Shown piece after piece: positions 1-7,169 of a DNA stretch of 17,224 nucleotides (the first letter of the stretch is position 1; every line of letters begins with the position of its first letter). Origin of the DNA: Lachnospiraceae bacterium UBA3632 (GTDB lineage: Bacteria > Bacillota > Clostridia > Lachnospirales > Lachnospiraceae); the NCBI GenBank assembly GCA_002373975.1, contig DFKZ01000102.1, positions 1 through 17,224 on the forward strand. Reading direction: 5' to 3'. The notes below the pieces were generated by a model that did no database searches, had not been told where the DNA came from, and saw only the letters and a list, made by a program, of their open reading frames with translations. Position numbers and translations under genes: made by a program.

Positions 1-922
1 CGAAGCAAAGGAATCCGGAGTACCCATCAATCATAGGCTCCACCTTCATCTTCGGTCTTCTGGCAAGAATGCGCTCAAATGCTTCATACACATCATCCTG
101 CATCGGAATCACTCTCGTACCGGCATAGGTTTTTGTAGTATCAATGTAAACCAATGTCCCGGTCTTCTGAAGCTGATGGTCAATATTGATGGTTCTGTTC
201 TCCATATCCAGATCATGAACCGTCAGCCCTGTAAACTCCGATATACGCATCCCCGTCTTGAACAGGATGTACATCCCGTCATAATACCGGCAGTAGTGCG
301 AATCGTTTTTGATAAAATCAAGGAACGTTCTTTCCTGTTTTCTTGTAATGGCTTCACGAGTAGCGGTATCATTGACAAGAACGGACACCATCTGAAACTC
401 AAACGGATTCTTCCTTAAAAGATCATCGTCCACAGCCATCTGAAAAGCCGGTCTCACCACACCCCTGATGGTATGGATCGTCGAAAAACTCTTCTTGTCT
501 CCCTGCTGAAGCCTTATCAGCCATTCTTTGGCATCCGAGAGTCTCACTTTGTCAATTCTCTTGGCTCCGAACGGATCTCTCTCCAGCAGTCTGATCACTG
601 TTCCGTAACCTGCTCTTGTCGTGTGCTTCACACCAGTCTTCGTTGCAATATACTTCTTGGTCAGCTGAAGCACTGTCATTCCTCCGCCGTCAGGGATAAT
701 GTCATCATCAATATCTCGATTGATGGCCTTCTCCTGATCCCGTAAAGGTGCATTGTCTCTTTTTCCGGCTGGTATGCTATCTGTCGCCACCAATCTCCAA
801 CTGTACACTGACTTGCGCTTCCCGTTGGCGTCGATGTATCTGAACTTATAGCGACCATCCGCTTCCTGGCTCTCTCCTGTGCGAAGAATGCGATTTTTAC
901 TATCGCGTCTCTTTTCGCTCAT
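1..922 (-). CDS. int: Tn916-family tyrosine recombinase (integrase), 3' end outside window
   Basis: Site-specific recombinase that excises and integrates a conjugative-transposon-like element. 307 codons are visible and the gene runs off the left edge. The N-terminus (MSEKRRDSKNRILRTGESQ) closely resembles that of Tn916 Int, including the small arm-DNA-binding domain at about residues 1-65. A core-binding helical domain follows at about 80-175, then the start of the catalytic domain with the first active-site arginine at R226 in TGMRISE. The remaining catalytic residues (the HxxR motif and the tyrosine) would lie outside the window. The start at 922 is chosen because an AAAGGAG lies 10 nt upstream. 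An alternative ATG at 929 is out of frame and too close to that site. The xis gene lies directly upstream, the usual xis-int order. The family assignment is firm. Whether the enzyme is intact cannot be seen. Confidence 0.95.
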   Translation of the reverse strand, partial: MSEKRRDSKNRILRTGESQEADGRYKFRYIDANGKRKSVYSWRLVATDSIPAGKRDNAPLRDQEKAINRDIDDDIIPDGGGMTVLQLTKKYIATKTGVKHTTRAGYGTVIRLLERDPFGAKRIDKVRLSDAKEWLIRLQQGDKKSFSTIHTIRGVVRPAFQMAVDDDLLRKNPFEFQMVSVLVNDTATREAITRKQERTFLDFIKNDSHYCRYYDGMYILFKTGMRISEFTGLTVHDLDMENRTINIDHQLQKTGTLVYIDTTKTYAGTRVIPMQDDVYEAFERILARRPKMKVEPMIDGYSGFLCF

Positions 923-960
923 TAAACATCGTCTCCTTTCTGTTCGGAGAGCCATATTCT

Positions 961-1016
961 GGATACTATTTTTCGTAGACTACATAGCATGTATCCGACT
1001 ATGTATCAATAGTCTA
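961..1016. repeat. nested inverted repeats between xis and int
   Basis: The spacer between the xis stop and the int start holds overlapping palindromes. GGATAC (961-966) faces GTATCC (991-996). TAGACTA (976-982) faces TAGTCTA (1010-1016), with CATAG/CTATG just inside. Such symmetry beside a recombinase gene could be a binding site or an RNA hairpin controlling int translation. The role is inferred only. Confidence 0.4.
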
Positions 1017-1063
1017 TCACAGACACGGCTCTTTTACCACCCTTATTTGAAAAAAATCTCCGG

Positions 1064-1276
1064 TCAGATCACATTCATCTGGCTGTCCATGTATTTCTCG
1101 AACTGTTCACGCTTGATTAGAGCTCTATTGCCATTCCAGAGAACAAAATCTTCATCAGAATGTTCCTGAACAAAGAGTTTCAGCTTCTTATAGCCAATTC
1201 CGAAATACTCCGAAGCCTCGTTTAATGTGAGTGTGTACTTCTGCCACCAGGGCAACTCCGTTTTTTTCAAATCCAT
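1064..1276 (-). CDS. xis: Tn916-family excisionase
   Basis: Small basic DNA-binding protein of 70 aa that directs the integrase toward excision by bending DNA at the element ends. The sequence matches the Tn916 Xis pattern: a YTLTLNEASEYFGIG helix-turn-helix-like N-terminal half and a C-terminal NGNRALIKREQFEKYMD stretch. The length is usual for the family. The start at 1276 is supported by AAAGGAG seven nt upstream. It sits upstream of int on the same strand with a 141-bp gap containing inverted repeats, so the two are probably cotranscribed. The gene looks intact. Confidence 0.93.
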   Translation of the reverse strand: MDLKKTELPWWQKYTLTLNEASEYFGIGYKKLKLFVQEHSDEDFVLWNGNRALIKREQFEKYMDSQMNVI

Positions 1277-1373
1277 ACAGGTCTCCTTTCATGTGAGTTA
1301 TTTCCGTTCCCACTGCCATAAGGAGTTTTGGAGCCTGTTTTTTTGAGCAAAATCCGAAATAATCAAAAATAAT

Positions 1374-1406
1374 ACAGGCATTATCCAAAATACGGACAAC
1401 GCCTGT
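1374..1406 (-). promoter_or_regulatory. imperfect 13-bp inverted repeat upstream of xis (terminator or operator)
   Basis: ACAGGCATTATCC pairs with GGACAACGCCTGT around a 7-nt loop; 11 of 13 positions pair. On the minus strand the hairpin is followed by ATTATTTTTGATT, so it could terminate the vanY operon. A possible -35/-10 pair (TTGTCC, TATTAT) overlaps it, so it could instead be an operator for xis-int. The sequence alone does not decide. It lies within the 331-bp stretch between vanY and xis, which has no confident gene. Confidence 0.45.
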
Positions 1407-1470
1407 GTTTCTATGAAACGTAATAATCAACTATAATATCTCTATAAATTCTTCGAACAGAGCTATATTT

Positions 1471-1569
1471 TTATACCTTCCACCGCCCCTTTACTCTCCG
1501 AAATATCCTCTCCTTTTCCTCTTTCGAAAAAGAAATCCGGTCAAATTCCGCTGCCAAGCTCTCCGCCAA
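1471..1569 (-). CDS. possible 32-codon ORF or gene remnant downstream of vanY
   Basis: A short open frame follows the carboxypeptidase gene: TTG start at 1569, AGAGGA seven nt upstream, stop at 1471. It encodes a very charged, helix-like peptide beginning MAESLAAEFDRIS and ending VKGRWKV. The same frame stays open upstream for another 28 codons or so into the end of vanY, reading YKNQTAEEDEYLAES, but without an ATG or GTG. It could be a tiny gene, a decayed gene tail or chance. I do not recognise it. Confidence 0.25.
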   Translation of the reverse strand: MAESLAAEFDRISFSKEEKERIFRRVKGRWKV

Positions 1570-1607
1570 GTATTCATCCTCTTCCGCCGTCTGATTCTTA
1601 TAGGTCC

Positions 1608-2378
1608 TTAATACCTTTTCCCAACATATTCTTCCAGCGTAATCCCTTCCTCATAGATCTGTTTTGCAACCTCCTTCCCTACATACCTGTAATGCCACGG
1701 TTCATAATCAATCTCGGTAATATCCTCTTTACCCTGCGGATACCTGAGGATAAACCCATATCTCCAAGCATTTTCCGCCAGCCAATTATAAACCTCTTCG
1801 TTGCTTGATCGCTCCTTATCAGCATTGATATCTACTGCCAAGCCTAATTCATGTTCGCTGGTTCCCGGAATTGCGACCCATTGCTCGGCCATTTCCTCTG
1901 CTTTCCTTCTTCGATATCCCTCACGCATAAAAGCAGCGACTTTATCTTCAAAAACCTCTACTTGTTCCTCATGGGTTCTGAAGCCTTCTCTTACAACCGG
2001 GAAGACACCTTCTTCCCTGGCATCGTCAAACATTGACTGCAGATCGGGATAAATCCTGCTATCCACCCTCTGACCGTTGGACAACAGTGTAAATTCAATG
2101 TCGAAATCATCCGGTAACGGATTCCATTTGTTTACCAGTATAAGATTCCACGGAATATCCTCTGTCTCAACAACCGCATCCCTGTCAGTATCTCCATCAT
2201 AGTCCAGAGAATCTCCTTCATAGCAATGTATTACATGTGCGACCAGAAAAACGCATAAGAGCACAATCAATCCAGTCCAGATTGCTCTTATCCTTCGATT
2301 TTTCCTTCTGCTACGTCTTCTGCCGCTGTTCAGCTTTTTTGTATCTTTGCCCAACGAGAGACTGTGACAGGGATACAT
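1608..2378 (-). CDS. membrane-anchored VanY-like D,D-carboxypeptidase (M15B)
   Basis: Zinc peptidase expected to trim the terminal D-Ala from peptidoglycan stem peptides outside the membrane. About 256 aa. There is an arginine/lysine-rich N-terminus (about 20-31), one membrane anchor (about 33-51), an acidic linker, and the M15B catalytic domain. That domain has the zinc motif SEHELGLAVD (H176, D183) and EPWHYRYV (catalytic E226, third ligand H229). It is the last gene of the sigma-ABC operon and overlaps the permease stop. The start is uncertain because no clear ribosome binding site is visible: ATG at 2378, TTG at 2354 and GTG at 2426 are all in frame, and translational coupling to the permease is likely. 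VanY homologues can lower glycopeptide susceptibility, but no vanH, vanA or vanX gene is present, so envelope remodelling is the safer inference. Confidence 0.9.
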   Translation of the reverse strand: MYPCHSLSLGKDTKKLNSGRRRSRRKNRRIRAIWTGLIVLLCVFLVAHVIHCYEGDSLDYDGDTDRDAVVETEDIPWNLILVNKWNPLPDDFDIEFTLLSNGQRVDSRIYPDLQSMFDDAREEGVFPVVREGFRTHEEQVEVFEDKVAAFMREGYRRRKAEEMAEQWVAIPGTSEHELGLAVDINADKERSSNEEVYNWLAENAWRYGFILRYPQGKEDITEIDYEPWHYRYVGKEVAKQIYEEGITLEEYVGKRY

Positions 2379-3541
2379 GCAATCATAAAAATCAATGGTG
2401 TCCAAAGCTCGACATATGGCAACCACACAGCTTTTCCAAATATATTCAGGGTATTCATTCTGAATATGTCAGCAGAACTTCCTGCCATCGGTATGAGACT
2501 TACTATAAGCTGCAGGGTATATGGCAGATACTCAGATATCACCATCGGTACAAATAACAAGGCAAATCCGCCGACGATAGACAGCAAATCATTTTTCGAC
2601 AGTGATGAGATCAGCATTACCAGCCCAGCAAATCCCAACGTTCCAAATAAAGCAAACAAGTACTCATAAATCTCTGCTTGAACCATATTCATCGGTGCGA
2701 TCGCGATCATCTTTATACACTGAATTGGTGCATCCCATCCAGATGCCCCCAAATAAACCATCTGAACAATGATATTCGGAATAGCAATGAGCAGGAATAT
2801 CTCTATCGTAAAAGAAAAGCCCACAGCCAACTTTGCAAGAGCATCTTTCCTCCACCCCTGCTTCATCGTTAGTATCATTGCTCCGGTTTTGGTCTGCCAT
2901 TCACCTGAAAACATCGGCGCCAGACAGACGACTAGCACGATTGCGATCATCAATCCAAAATCCGGAAGCGAATCCCCCAGAACGGTTCTCCAGCCTTCCG
3001 TCCAGACGTATGAAAACGGAATCTCAACCTTTTCATTCATAGATAACAGGTATTCTTTCTCATCACCTTCAATCCCTGAAGCATCCATGAATGCTTCAAT
3101 TGCTTTATTCCGCCGCTCATATATGTCCGTCAGTTTTTCTGGATCCACATAACTCAACATTAATAAATACGTGTCAGATTGTTTCAGTTCCGGAAATAGG
3201 GTTTCCAGCCAGGATGTCTTTACGCTCCAATCCGTTTTCTTGGTTTCATCATATGATCCGTTCTTCTCTATACTCTGGTAATCCGATACCATATCCGATA
3301 AAGTTTCATCCGTCAGCACTCCGTGGAATTGCTCGGCATATTCCTGTCGCTCCCGTATCACCTCATACCCGTCAAAGTGGTTCCCGAACGCGCTTGTAAC
3401 ATCCTTAGGGCTGCCAAAGGTGAACCACTGAAATTGAAGTATTCCGGCAAAAATAATCATATATACAAAGCATAAAAGCACGCTGATCCTTACATACTTT
3501 TTGCTCCACAGTTTTTTATGTTCTGCTAGGAAGATTTCCAT
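2330..3541 (-). CDS. ABC transporter permease (ABC-2 type)
   Basis: Integral membrane subunit of about 403 aa that should pair with the ATPase encoded just upstream. After a short cytoplasmic start (MEIFLAEHKKLWSKKYVRIS) there is one membrane segment, then a long extracytoplasmic region of about 150 residues, then about five membrane segments in the second half. This is the layout of ABC-2 exporters or antimicrobial-peptide immunity permeases. The start at 3541 is chosen because AAAGGAG lies nine nt upstream and the ATPase stop is only two nt away; a longer reading frame would overlap the ATPase. The substrate cannot be read from sequence. Context with an ECF sigma factor and VanY suggests a role in envelope stress or peptide-antibiotic defence. 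Confidence 0.88.
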   Translation of the reverse strand: MEIFLAEHKKLWSKKYVRISVLLCFVYMIIFAGILQFQWFTFGSPKDVTSAFGNHFDGYEVIRERQEYAEQFHGVLTDETLSDMVSDYQSIEKNGSYDETKKTDWSVKTSWLETLFPELKQSDTYLLMLSYVDPEKLTDIYERRNKAIEAFMDASGIEGDEKEYLLSMNEKVEIPFSYVWTEGWRTVLGDSLPDFGLMIAIVLVVCLAPMFSGEWQTKTGAMILTMKQGWRKDALAKLAVGFSFTIEIFLLIAIPNIIVQMVYLGASGWDAPIQCIKMIAIAPMNMVQAEIYEYLFALFGTLGFAGLVMLISSLSKNDLLSIVGGFALLFVPMVISEYLPYTLQLIVSLIPMAGSSADIFRMNTLNIFGKAVWLPYVELWTPLIFMIACIPVTVSRWAKIQKS

Positions 3542-3543
3542 TT

Positions 3544-4416
3544 TTATTCGCTCCTTTCTGTCGGGAAATGGTATAAATACAGGTCTTCCAGTGTTGCCGG
3601 GACGCAAGTTGCGGATTCAGAGGGAGAGTTTTCACTGATTATCCTGAGTATTGTCTTGTCATCCTCTCTCCTTAAGTTAGCAACTGTCATTTGCTCTTCC
3701 CATCTTCCCGTTTCTGAAGGATTCACGGCTATCTCCCATACATGTCCCTGTGCCTCTTTCACCAGCTCCCGAATGCTCCCCTGCGAAACGAAATTTCCCT
3801 GTTTCATCACAAAAACTATGTCTGCGATAGCTTCAACATCAGAGACAATATGTGTGGATAGAATAACGATTCTGTCATTTGCAAGTGAAGATAAGAGATT
3901 ACGGAATCTCACCCTTTCCTTTGGATCCAAGCCTGCTGTCGGTTCATCAAGGATCAGTATTTTCGGATCATTAAGCAGCGCCTGTGCTATACCCAGCCTC
4001 TGTTTCATTCCCCCAGAAAAAGTCCTGATTTTCTTCTTTGAAACTTCAGAAAGTCCCACCACATTCAGCAGCTCCTTTATTTTCGCTGTTGCTGCATGTC
4101 TTGGAATTCCCTTCAGAACAGCAATATATTCCAGATAATCTTTCGCTGTATAACTCGGATAGTATCCAAAGTCCTGCGGCAAATATCCCAAAAGATCCCT
4201 ATAATCAGCCCCCATATCCGACACATTCTGCCCATCCAGCAACACTTCTCCGCTGCTTGGTTCTAAAATCGCGCAGATCATCCGCATCAATGTCGTTTTA
4301 CCTGCACCGTTTGCTCCCAAAAGCCCATAAACTCCAGGTTGTAGCGTGGCACTTAAATGGTCAACTGCGATTTTGCTCCCAAATGTCTTTGTCAGTCGAT
4401 CAAGCGACAAAACCAT
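3544..4416 (-). CDS. ABC transporter ATP-binding protein
   Basis: Cytoplasmic ATPase subunit, 290 aa, with all core motifs: Walker A GANGAGKTT (34-42), Q-loop Q81, signature FSGGM (133-137), Walker B ILILDEP (153-159) and switch histidine H189 in LSTHI. A C-terminal extension of about 90 residues follows the nucleotide-binding domain, common in drug and bacteriocin exporters. The start at 4416 has a strong AAGGAGGG eight nt upstream. The gene overlaps the preceding membrane-protein gene by 17 nt and precedes the permease by two nt, so the proteins are probably made together. Confidence 0.95.
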   Translation of the reverse strand: MVLSLDRLTKTFGSKIAVDHLSATLQPGVYGLLGANGAGKTTLMRMICAILEPSSGEVLLDGQNVSDMGADYRDLLGYLPQDFGYYPSYTAKDYLEYIAVLKGIPRHAATAKIKELLNVVGLSEVSKKKIRTFSGGMKQRLGIAQALLNDPKILILDEPTAGLDPKERVRFRNLLSSLANDRIVILSTHIVSDVEAIADIVFVMKQGNFVSQGSIRELVKEAQGHVWEIAVNPSETGRWEEQMTVANLRREDDKTILRIISENSPSESATCVPATLEDLYLYHFPTERSE

Positions 4417-5152
4417 ATATTTTTCCCTCCTTAACATACGAGATAAGATACTCCATCTCGCGAATAAAAAAGACTCCAAATACAATAAAGCAGATCATCC
4501 ATACGCCTACTGCTGAACCCACATACAGTCCCGGTATGGCAAACGCTGTAATGCCCCATAAAAAACTTGCTGTGAGCGCCACCATAGCTGAACTGATAAT
4601 CTTCCCCTTTCCGCTTCGTATCATCCTTAACATTGCCGTTACGCATAGCATATAAGGAACAAACACATATAGTATCAGGTTTAACAATCCCAGTCCTGAC
4701 CGGAAACAACAGATTTCTACAGCCAGCAACAATGTAAAACATATGATATCTGCCGCACCAATGATTATCAGTCTGGCAAGAAGCAGCTGCGCATATGAAT
4801 TTCTTGTCGCAAGTTCTATCTCACTCATATGGTTGATCTCTGCCCGGAACAAAACCGGAAGTGCGGCAAGGATAAAAAATGGAATAAAAACAGGGATCAG
4901 TTTTGGATAATCGCTCACCATCTGAATGATCAGACATATGATGACTAATGTAACCATCTGTCCGCCCAATATGATCTTCCCATTCATGCGTAAAACCTCA
5001 GATAAAAAATCCAGAAAACTGCTTCGTGGCCTTGATGCAGCAGCATTTTCTCTTGTAATCCTCCGGCATTCGGCAATGGTCTCTTCCATCTTTTGTGTAT
5101 TCTCTGTTCCCTCGTATGAACTAAGGCATTTCTTTATTTGATTTACTCTCAT
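4400..5152 (-). CDS. six-pass membrane protein between sigma factor and ABC genes (possible anti-sigma or transporter partner)
   Basis: 250-aa protein with a soluble, charged N-terminus (about 1-57, containing MEETIAECRRITRENAAA) followed by about six membrane segments. Its ATG overlaps the sigma factor stop in an ATGA arrangement, so the two are translationally coupled. In ECF operons the gene in this place is often an anti-sigma factor, and a cytoplasmic N-terminus fused to membrane helices fits that. No zinc-finger HxxxCxxC anti-sigma motif is visible. It could equally be a second transporter subunit. I do not recognise a named family. Confidence 0.8.
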   Translation of the reverse strand: MRVNQIKKCLSSYEGTENTQKMEETIAECRRITRENAAASRPRSSFLDFLSEVLRMNGKIILGGQMVTLVIICLIIQMVSDYPKLIPVFIPFFILAALPVLFRAEINHMSEIELATRNSYAQLLLARLIIIGAADIICFTLLLAVEICCFRSGLGLLNLILYVFVPYMLCVTAMLRMIRSGKGKIISSAMVALTASFLWGITAFAIPGLYVGSAVGVWMICFIVFGVFFIREMEYLISYVKEGKIYGFVA

Positions 5153-5667
5153 CTGTATTCCCCTTTCTTGCGCAACGTTTTTCTGGCCAGATTCACCCTG
5201 CTTTGCACAGTTCTATACGGAATATTCAAGATTTCTCCTATCTCGCGATAAGAGAAGCCTTCCATGTAATGAAGGATGATCGCTTCTTTTTGTTCGTCGG
5301 GCAACCCAGACAGTAGCCTGTAAAGTTCATCCTCATCCTCCACATGCCTGATACCGTCATATTCGTCACCAATTTCGCTGATATCTATGTCCGGTTCATA
5401 TTCGATTCGATCTTTCCGAAGTTCATCAATACATACACTTCTCGCAACACAGAAAAGCCATGCCTTAAAGTGCCCTCTGTTTCTGTATTGATCAAGGCTC
5501 TTGAATACCTTGAGAAATGTTTCCTGCGTCAGATCCTCAGCCAGATCATTGTTACCGCATTGCCATCTGCAGAATCTCATGACCTGAGCATAAAACTTTC
5601 GTACCAGTTCCTCCGCAGCGTCCTCATCCCCGGCGCGGATCCGCTTTATCAATAAATCGTCTTTCAT
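5149..5667 (-). CDS. ECF-type RNA polymerase sigma-70 factor
   Basis: 172-aa group 4 sigma factor, first gene of the operon. Region 2 spans about 16-85 and includes DLTQETFLKVFKSLDQY and FKAWLFCVARSVCIDELRKD, the -10 binding helices. Region 4 spans about 115-167 and includes LPDEQKEAIILHYMEGFSYREIG and IPYRTVQSRVNLARKTLRK, the -35 binding helix-turn-helix. The two are joined by an acidic linker. The start at 5667 has AGGAG 12 nt upstream, a slightly long spacing. ECF factors commonly drive their own operon, so it probably controls the ABC and vanY genes. I could not pick a firm promoter in 5668-5756, which is very AT rich. Confidence 0.93.
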   Translation of the reverse strand: MKDDLLIKRIRAGDEDAAEELVRKFYAQVMRFCRWQCGNNDLAEDLTQETFLKVFKSLDQYRNRGHFKAWLFCVARSVCIDELRKDRIEYEPDIDISEIGDEYDGIRHVEDEDELYRLLSGLPDEQKEAIILHYMEGFSYREIGEILNIPYRTVQSRVNLARKTLRKKGEYR

Positions 5668-5756
5668 GTAATTCTTGTTCTCCTAAGTGATCACTCTATA
5701 TATTAAAACGAAAAACACATTCGATTTGATTAGTTTTTTCAAAAAATATTTTTAAG

Positions 5757-5800
5757 CATAAAAAATCCCGTAGCCATCGGCTCTCACCGACAACCACGGG
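5757..5800 (-). terminator. intrinsic terminator closing the regulatory module
   Basis: On the minus strand CCCGTGGTTGTCGG pairs along all 14 positions (including wobbles) with CCGATGGCTACGGG around a TGAGAG loop, followed by ATTTTTTATG. It begins about 20 nt after the stop of the 109-aa gene and separates it from the sigma factor operon. It is almost identical to the terminator after the endolysin at 11775-11820. Confidence 0.88.
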
Positions 5801-5819
5801 CACCTTACCTCACATCATT

Positions 5820-6149
5820 CTACACCCCAAAATGTATCACAAACTTCCGCTCCCTCTCTGCGACCACCAACATTTCCATCAGCCGCCTCATTTCGGGAAC
5901 ATCCTTGACCGCTTCTATCACTTCCTCAATCGACTCTGGCGGGATTAGTGTGATTCCATGATACGTCAGCCCCGACTCAGGTCTGTCCAAGCCGTGCCAA
6001 TAAACACTGACTCTTGCCAGCTTCTCAGCCACTTCCTGAACATACTCATCGTCAACTGCGATGCAGTCATACTTTTCCGGCTCATACTCTTCAAATATCT
6101 GTCCCGGCTCCGGATCCGCCATCATCATTCCAAATTCATGCTTCAACAT
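5820..6149 (-). CDS. uncharacterised small acidic protein, last gene of the module
   Basis: About 109 aa, soluble and acidic, with no signal peptide or membrane segment. The visible pattern is MLKHEFGMMM, then EEYEPEKYDCIAVDDEYV, then VYWHGLDRPESGLTYHGITLIPPES, then a charged helix and a KFVIHFGV end. This reads like a compact alpha/beta domain, but I cannot name it with confidence. The ATG at 6149 is preferred because GGGAAGGA lies upstream, though at a long spacing of about 13 nt. A GTG at 6182 would add 11 residues but has no nearby binding site. It follows the 280-aa gene by about 60 bp and precedes a strong terminator, so it is probably cotranscribed with the module. Confidence 0.75.
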   Translation of the reverse strand: MLKHEFGMMMADPEPGQIFEEYEPEKYDCIAVDDEYVQEVAEKLARVSVYWHGLDRPESGLTYHGITLIPPESIEEVIEAVKDVPEMRRLMEMLVVAERERKFVIHFGV

Positions 6150-6208
6150 TCCGTAATCATTATCCTTCCCGTAACGACCCACAGTTAATCACAAGCACAC
6201 TATTCCCC

Positions 6209-7051
6209 CTACATTTGCTTCGGAAACTCTATATCAAAAATGTCTTCCCCATAAGGGATGTCTAATTTTCGTTGCTCATTTAATGCGTATTCTTTGCCGC
6301 CAATCTTAAAAATCGAACCAACCTCATATTCATTAAACAGAGCCGTTCCCCTCTTTGCGAGCATATCATATGTTGCGTCATATTCAAATTTACGAACTGC
6401 AACCCCGGCGTTCCCATGTGAATAATAGTATTCCTGCTTATGGTCTCCCGTTTTTACCGTAAAGAATCCTTTTGTAATTCCGGCATCATTAAGAAATTGC
6501 TCCTGCTTCTCTTTGGAATAATACAAACTCAAATATGTCCCATCCCTCGAAAGCATATTCCAAAACTTAGCAACCTGATAGCTGTCATCACTCTGTCGTC
6601 CGGAAACGAGATCCGAATACGGCTGATCTACATGATCATTCGTGCATGTAAATGTATGAACCCGTCCATCCTTTTCAGTATACTTGTAATACCGGCCATT
6701 GGAAAAATCAACAGTATTATTGACGGCTTTAATCTCTTCACACCTATCAGCACTTACTGCTGGCAACTCGCTTTTAAGATACTCTTTTCCACCTATAACA
6801 AAGCTGAATTGCTTATCGCACTTTCGCTTCATAATATCCAGATAATTGAAATTAATCTTGTCCAAAACAGAAGAAGTGATCCTATTACGCTTCGACCCAC
6901 TATTCGCAGAATAGACACCAGATGTATAATCGGTACCGTGGACATAACTATCTCTTATTCCCGATGATATCGTCTTTTTCGTTGATTGTTTAGATTTTAA
7001 TCTCTGATTTGGAAATAGGTTTATCAGATTTGAATTTCCATTAACTCTCAT
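6209..7051 (-). CDS. signal-peptide-less protein with an S/T/N-rich N-terminus and two IGGKEY motifs
   Basis: 280 aa, function unknown. Residues 1-65 are polar and low complexity (Ser, Thr, Asn, Lys) and look disordered; there is no signal peptide or membrane segment. The rest is rich in aromatic residues and predicted strands. The hexapeptide IGGKEY occurs twice, at 86-91 and 250-255, each after a hydrophobic strand. The start at 7051 is chosen because GGAG lies eight nt upstream. The frame stays open to 7207, but that extension runs through a conserved RNA element (7090-7145), so it is unlikely to be coding. The N-terminal style resembles the two upstream proteins of 197 and 469 aa, suggesting one cohort exported or acting together. 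Confidence 0.8.
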   Translation of the reverse strand: MRVNGNSNLINLFPNQRLKSKQSTKKTISSGIRDSYVHGTDYTSGVYSANSGSKRNRITSSVLDKINFNYLDIMKRKCDKQFSFVIGGKEYLKSELPAVSADRCEEIKAVNNTVDFSNGRYYKYTEKDGRVHTFTCTNDHVDQPYSDLVSGRQSDDSYQVAKFWNMLSRDGTYLSLYYSKEKQEQFLNDAGITKGFFTVKTGDHKQEYYYSHGNAGVAVRKFEYDATYDMLAKRGTALFNEYEVGSIFKIGGKEYALNEQRKLDIPYGEDIFDIEFPKQM

Positions 7052-7089
7052 ATGCAATACTCCAATCATATAAGTATTAAGATCACTTC

Positions 7090-7145
7090 CCGCAGCCCAT
7101 CTGTCATTCAGGGCTACACCGCTCCCCGAAAAGGTCCGAGCGGTA
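7090..7145 (-). promoter_or_regulatory. conserved two-hairpin RNA element, copy A (5' leader of the 280-aa gene)
   Basis: 56 nt, 51/56 identical to copy B at 8592-8647. On the minus strand the first hairpin is ACCGCT...AGCGGT with an inner CGGA/TTCG. The second is GTAGCCC...GGGCTGC with a TGAATGACAGAT loop. It ends 38 nt before the start codon at 7051. The five differences from copy B all keep base pairing or lie in the loop. I do not recognise a known riboswitch class. It is probably a cis-regulatory RNA. Confidence 0.75.
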
Positions 7146-7169
7146 ATGTTATATTCACTGAAGCGAATT

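Noticed and set aside
1188..1430. 80-codon minus-strand frame overlapping xis
   Set aside because: It overlaps the well-supported xis start in another frame and runs through the inverted repeat; no ribosome binding site or recognisable pattern.
1608..1640. Possible -1 frameshift at the vanY end (GGGAAAA run) joining it to the downstream open frame
   Set aside because: The slippery run is in the wrong phase relative to the vanY frame, and LEEYVGK is close to the usual C-terminus of this family.
4038..4655. 205-codon plus-strand frame
   Set aside because: Antisense shadow of the ABC ATPase and membrane-protein genes, both of which have strong motifs or coupling and ribosome binding sites.
5668..5756. 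Promoter for the sigma factor operon
   Set aside because: The stretch is AT rich and offers several weak -10-like words but no convincing ECF or housekeeping -35/-10 pair.
7090..7145. Assignment of the duplicated leader to c-di-GMP, ZTP or fluoride riboswitches
   Set aside because: The conserved cores I know for these classes are not present in either copy.
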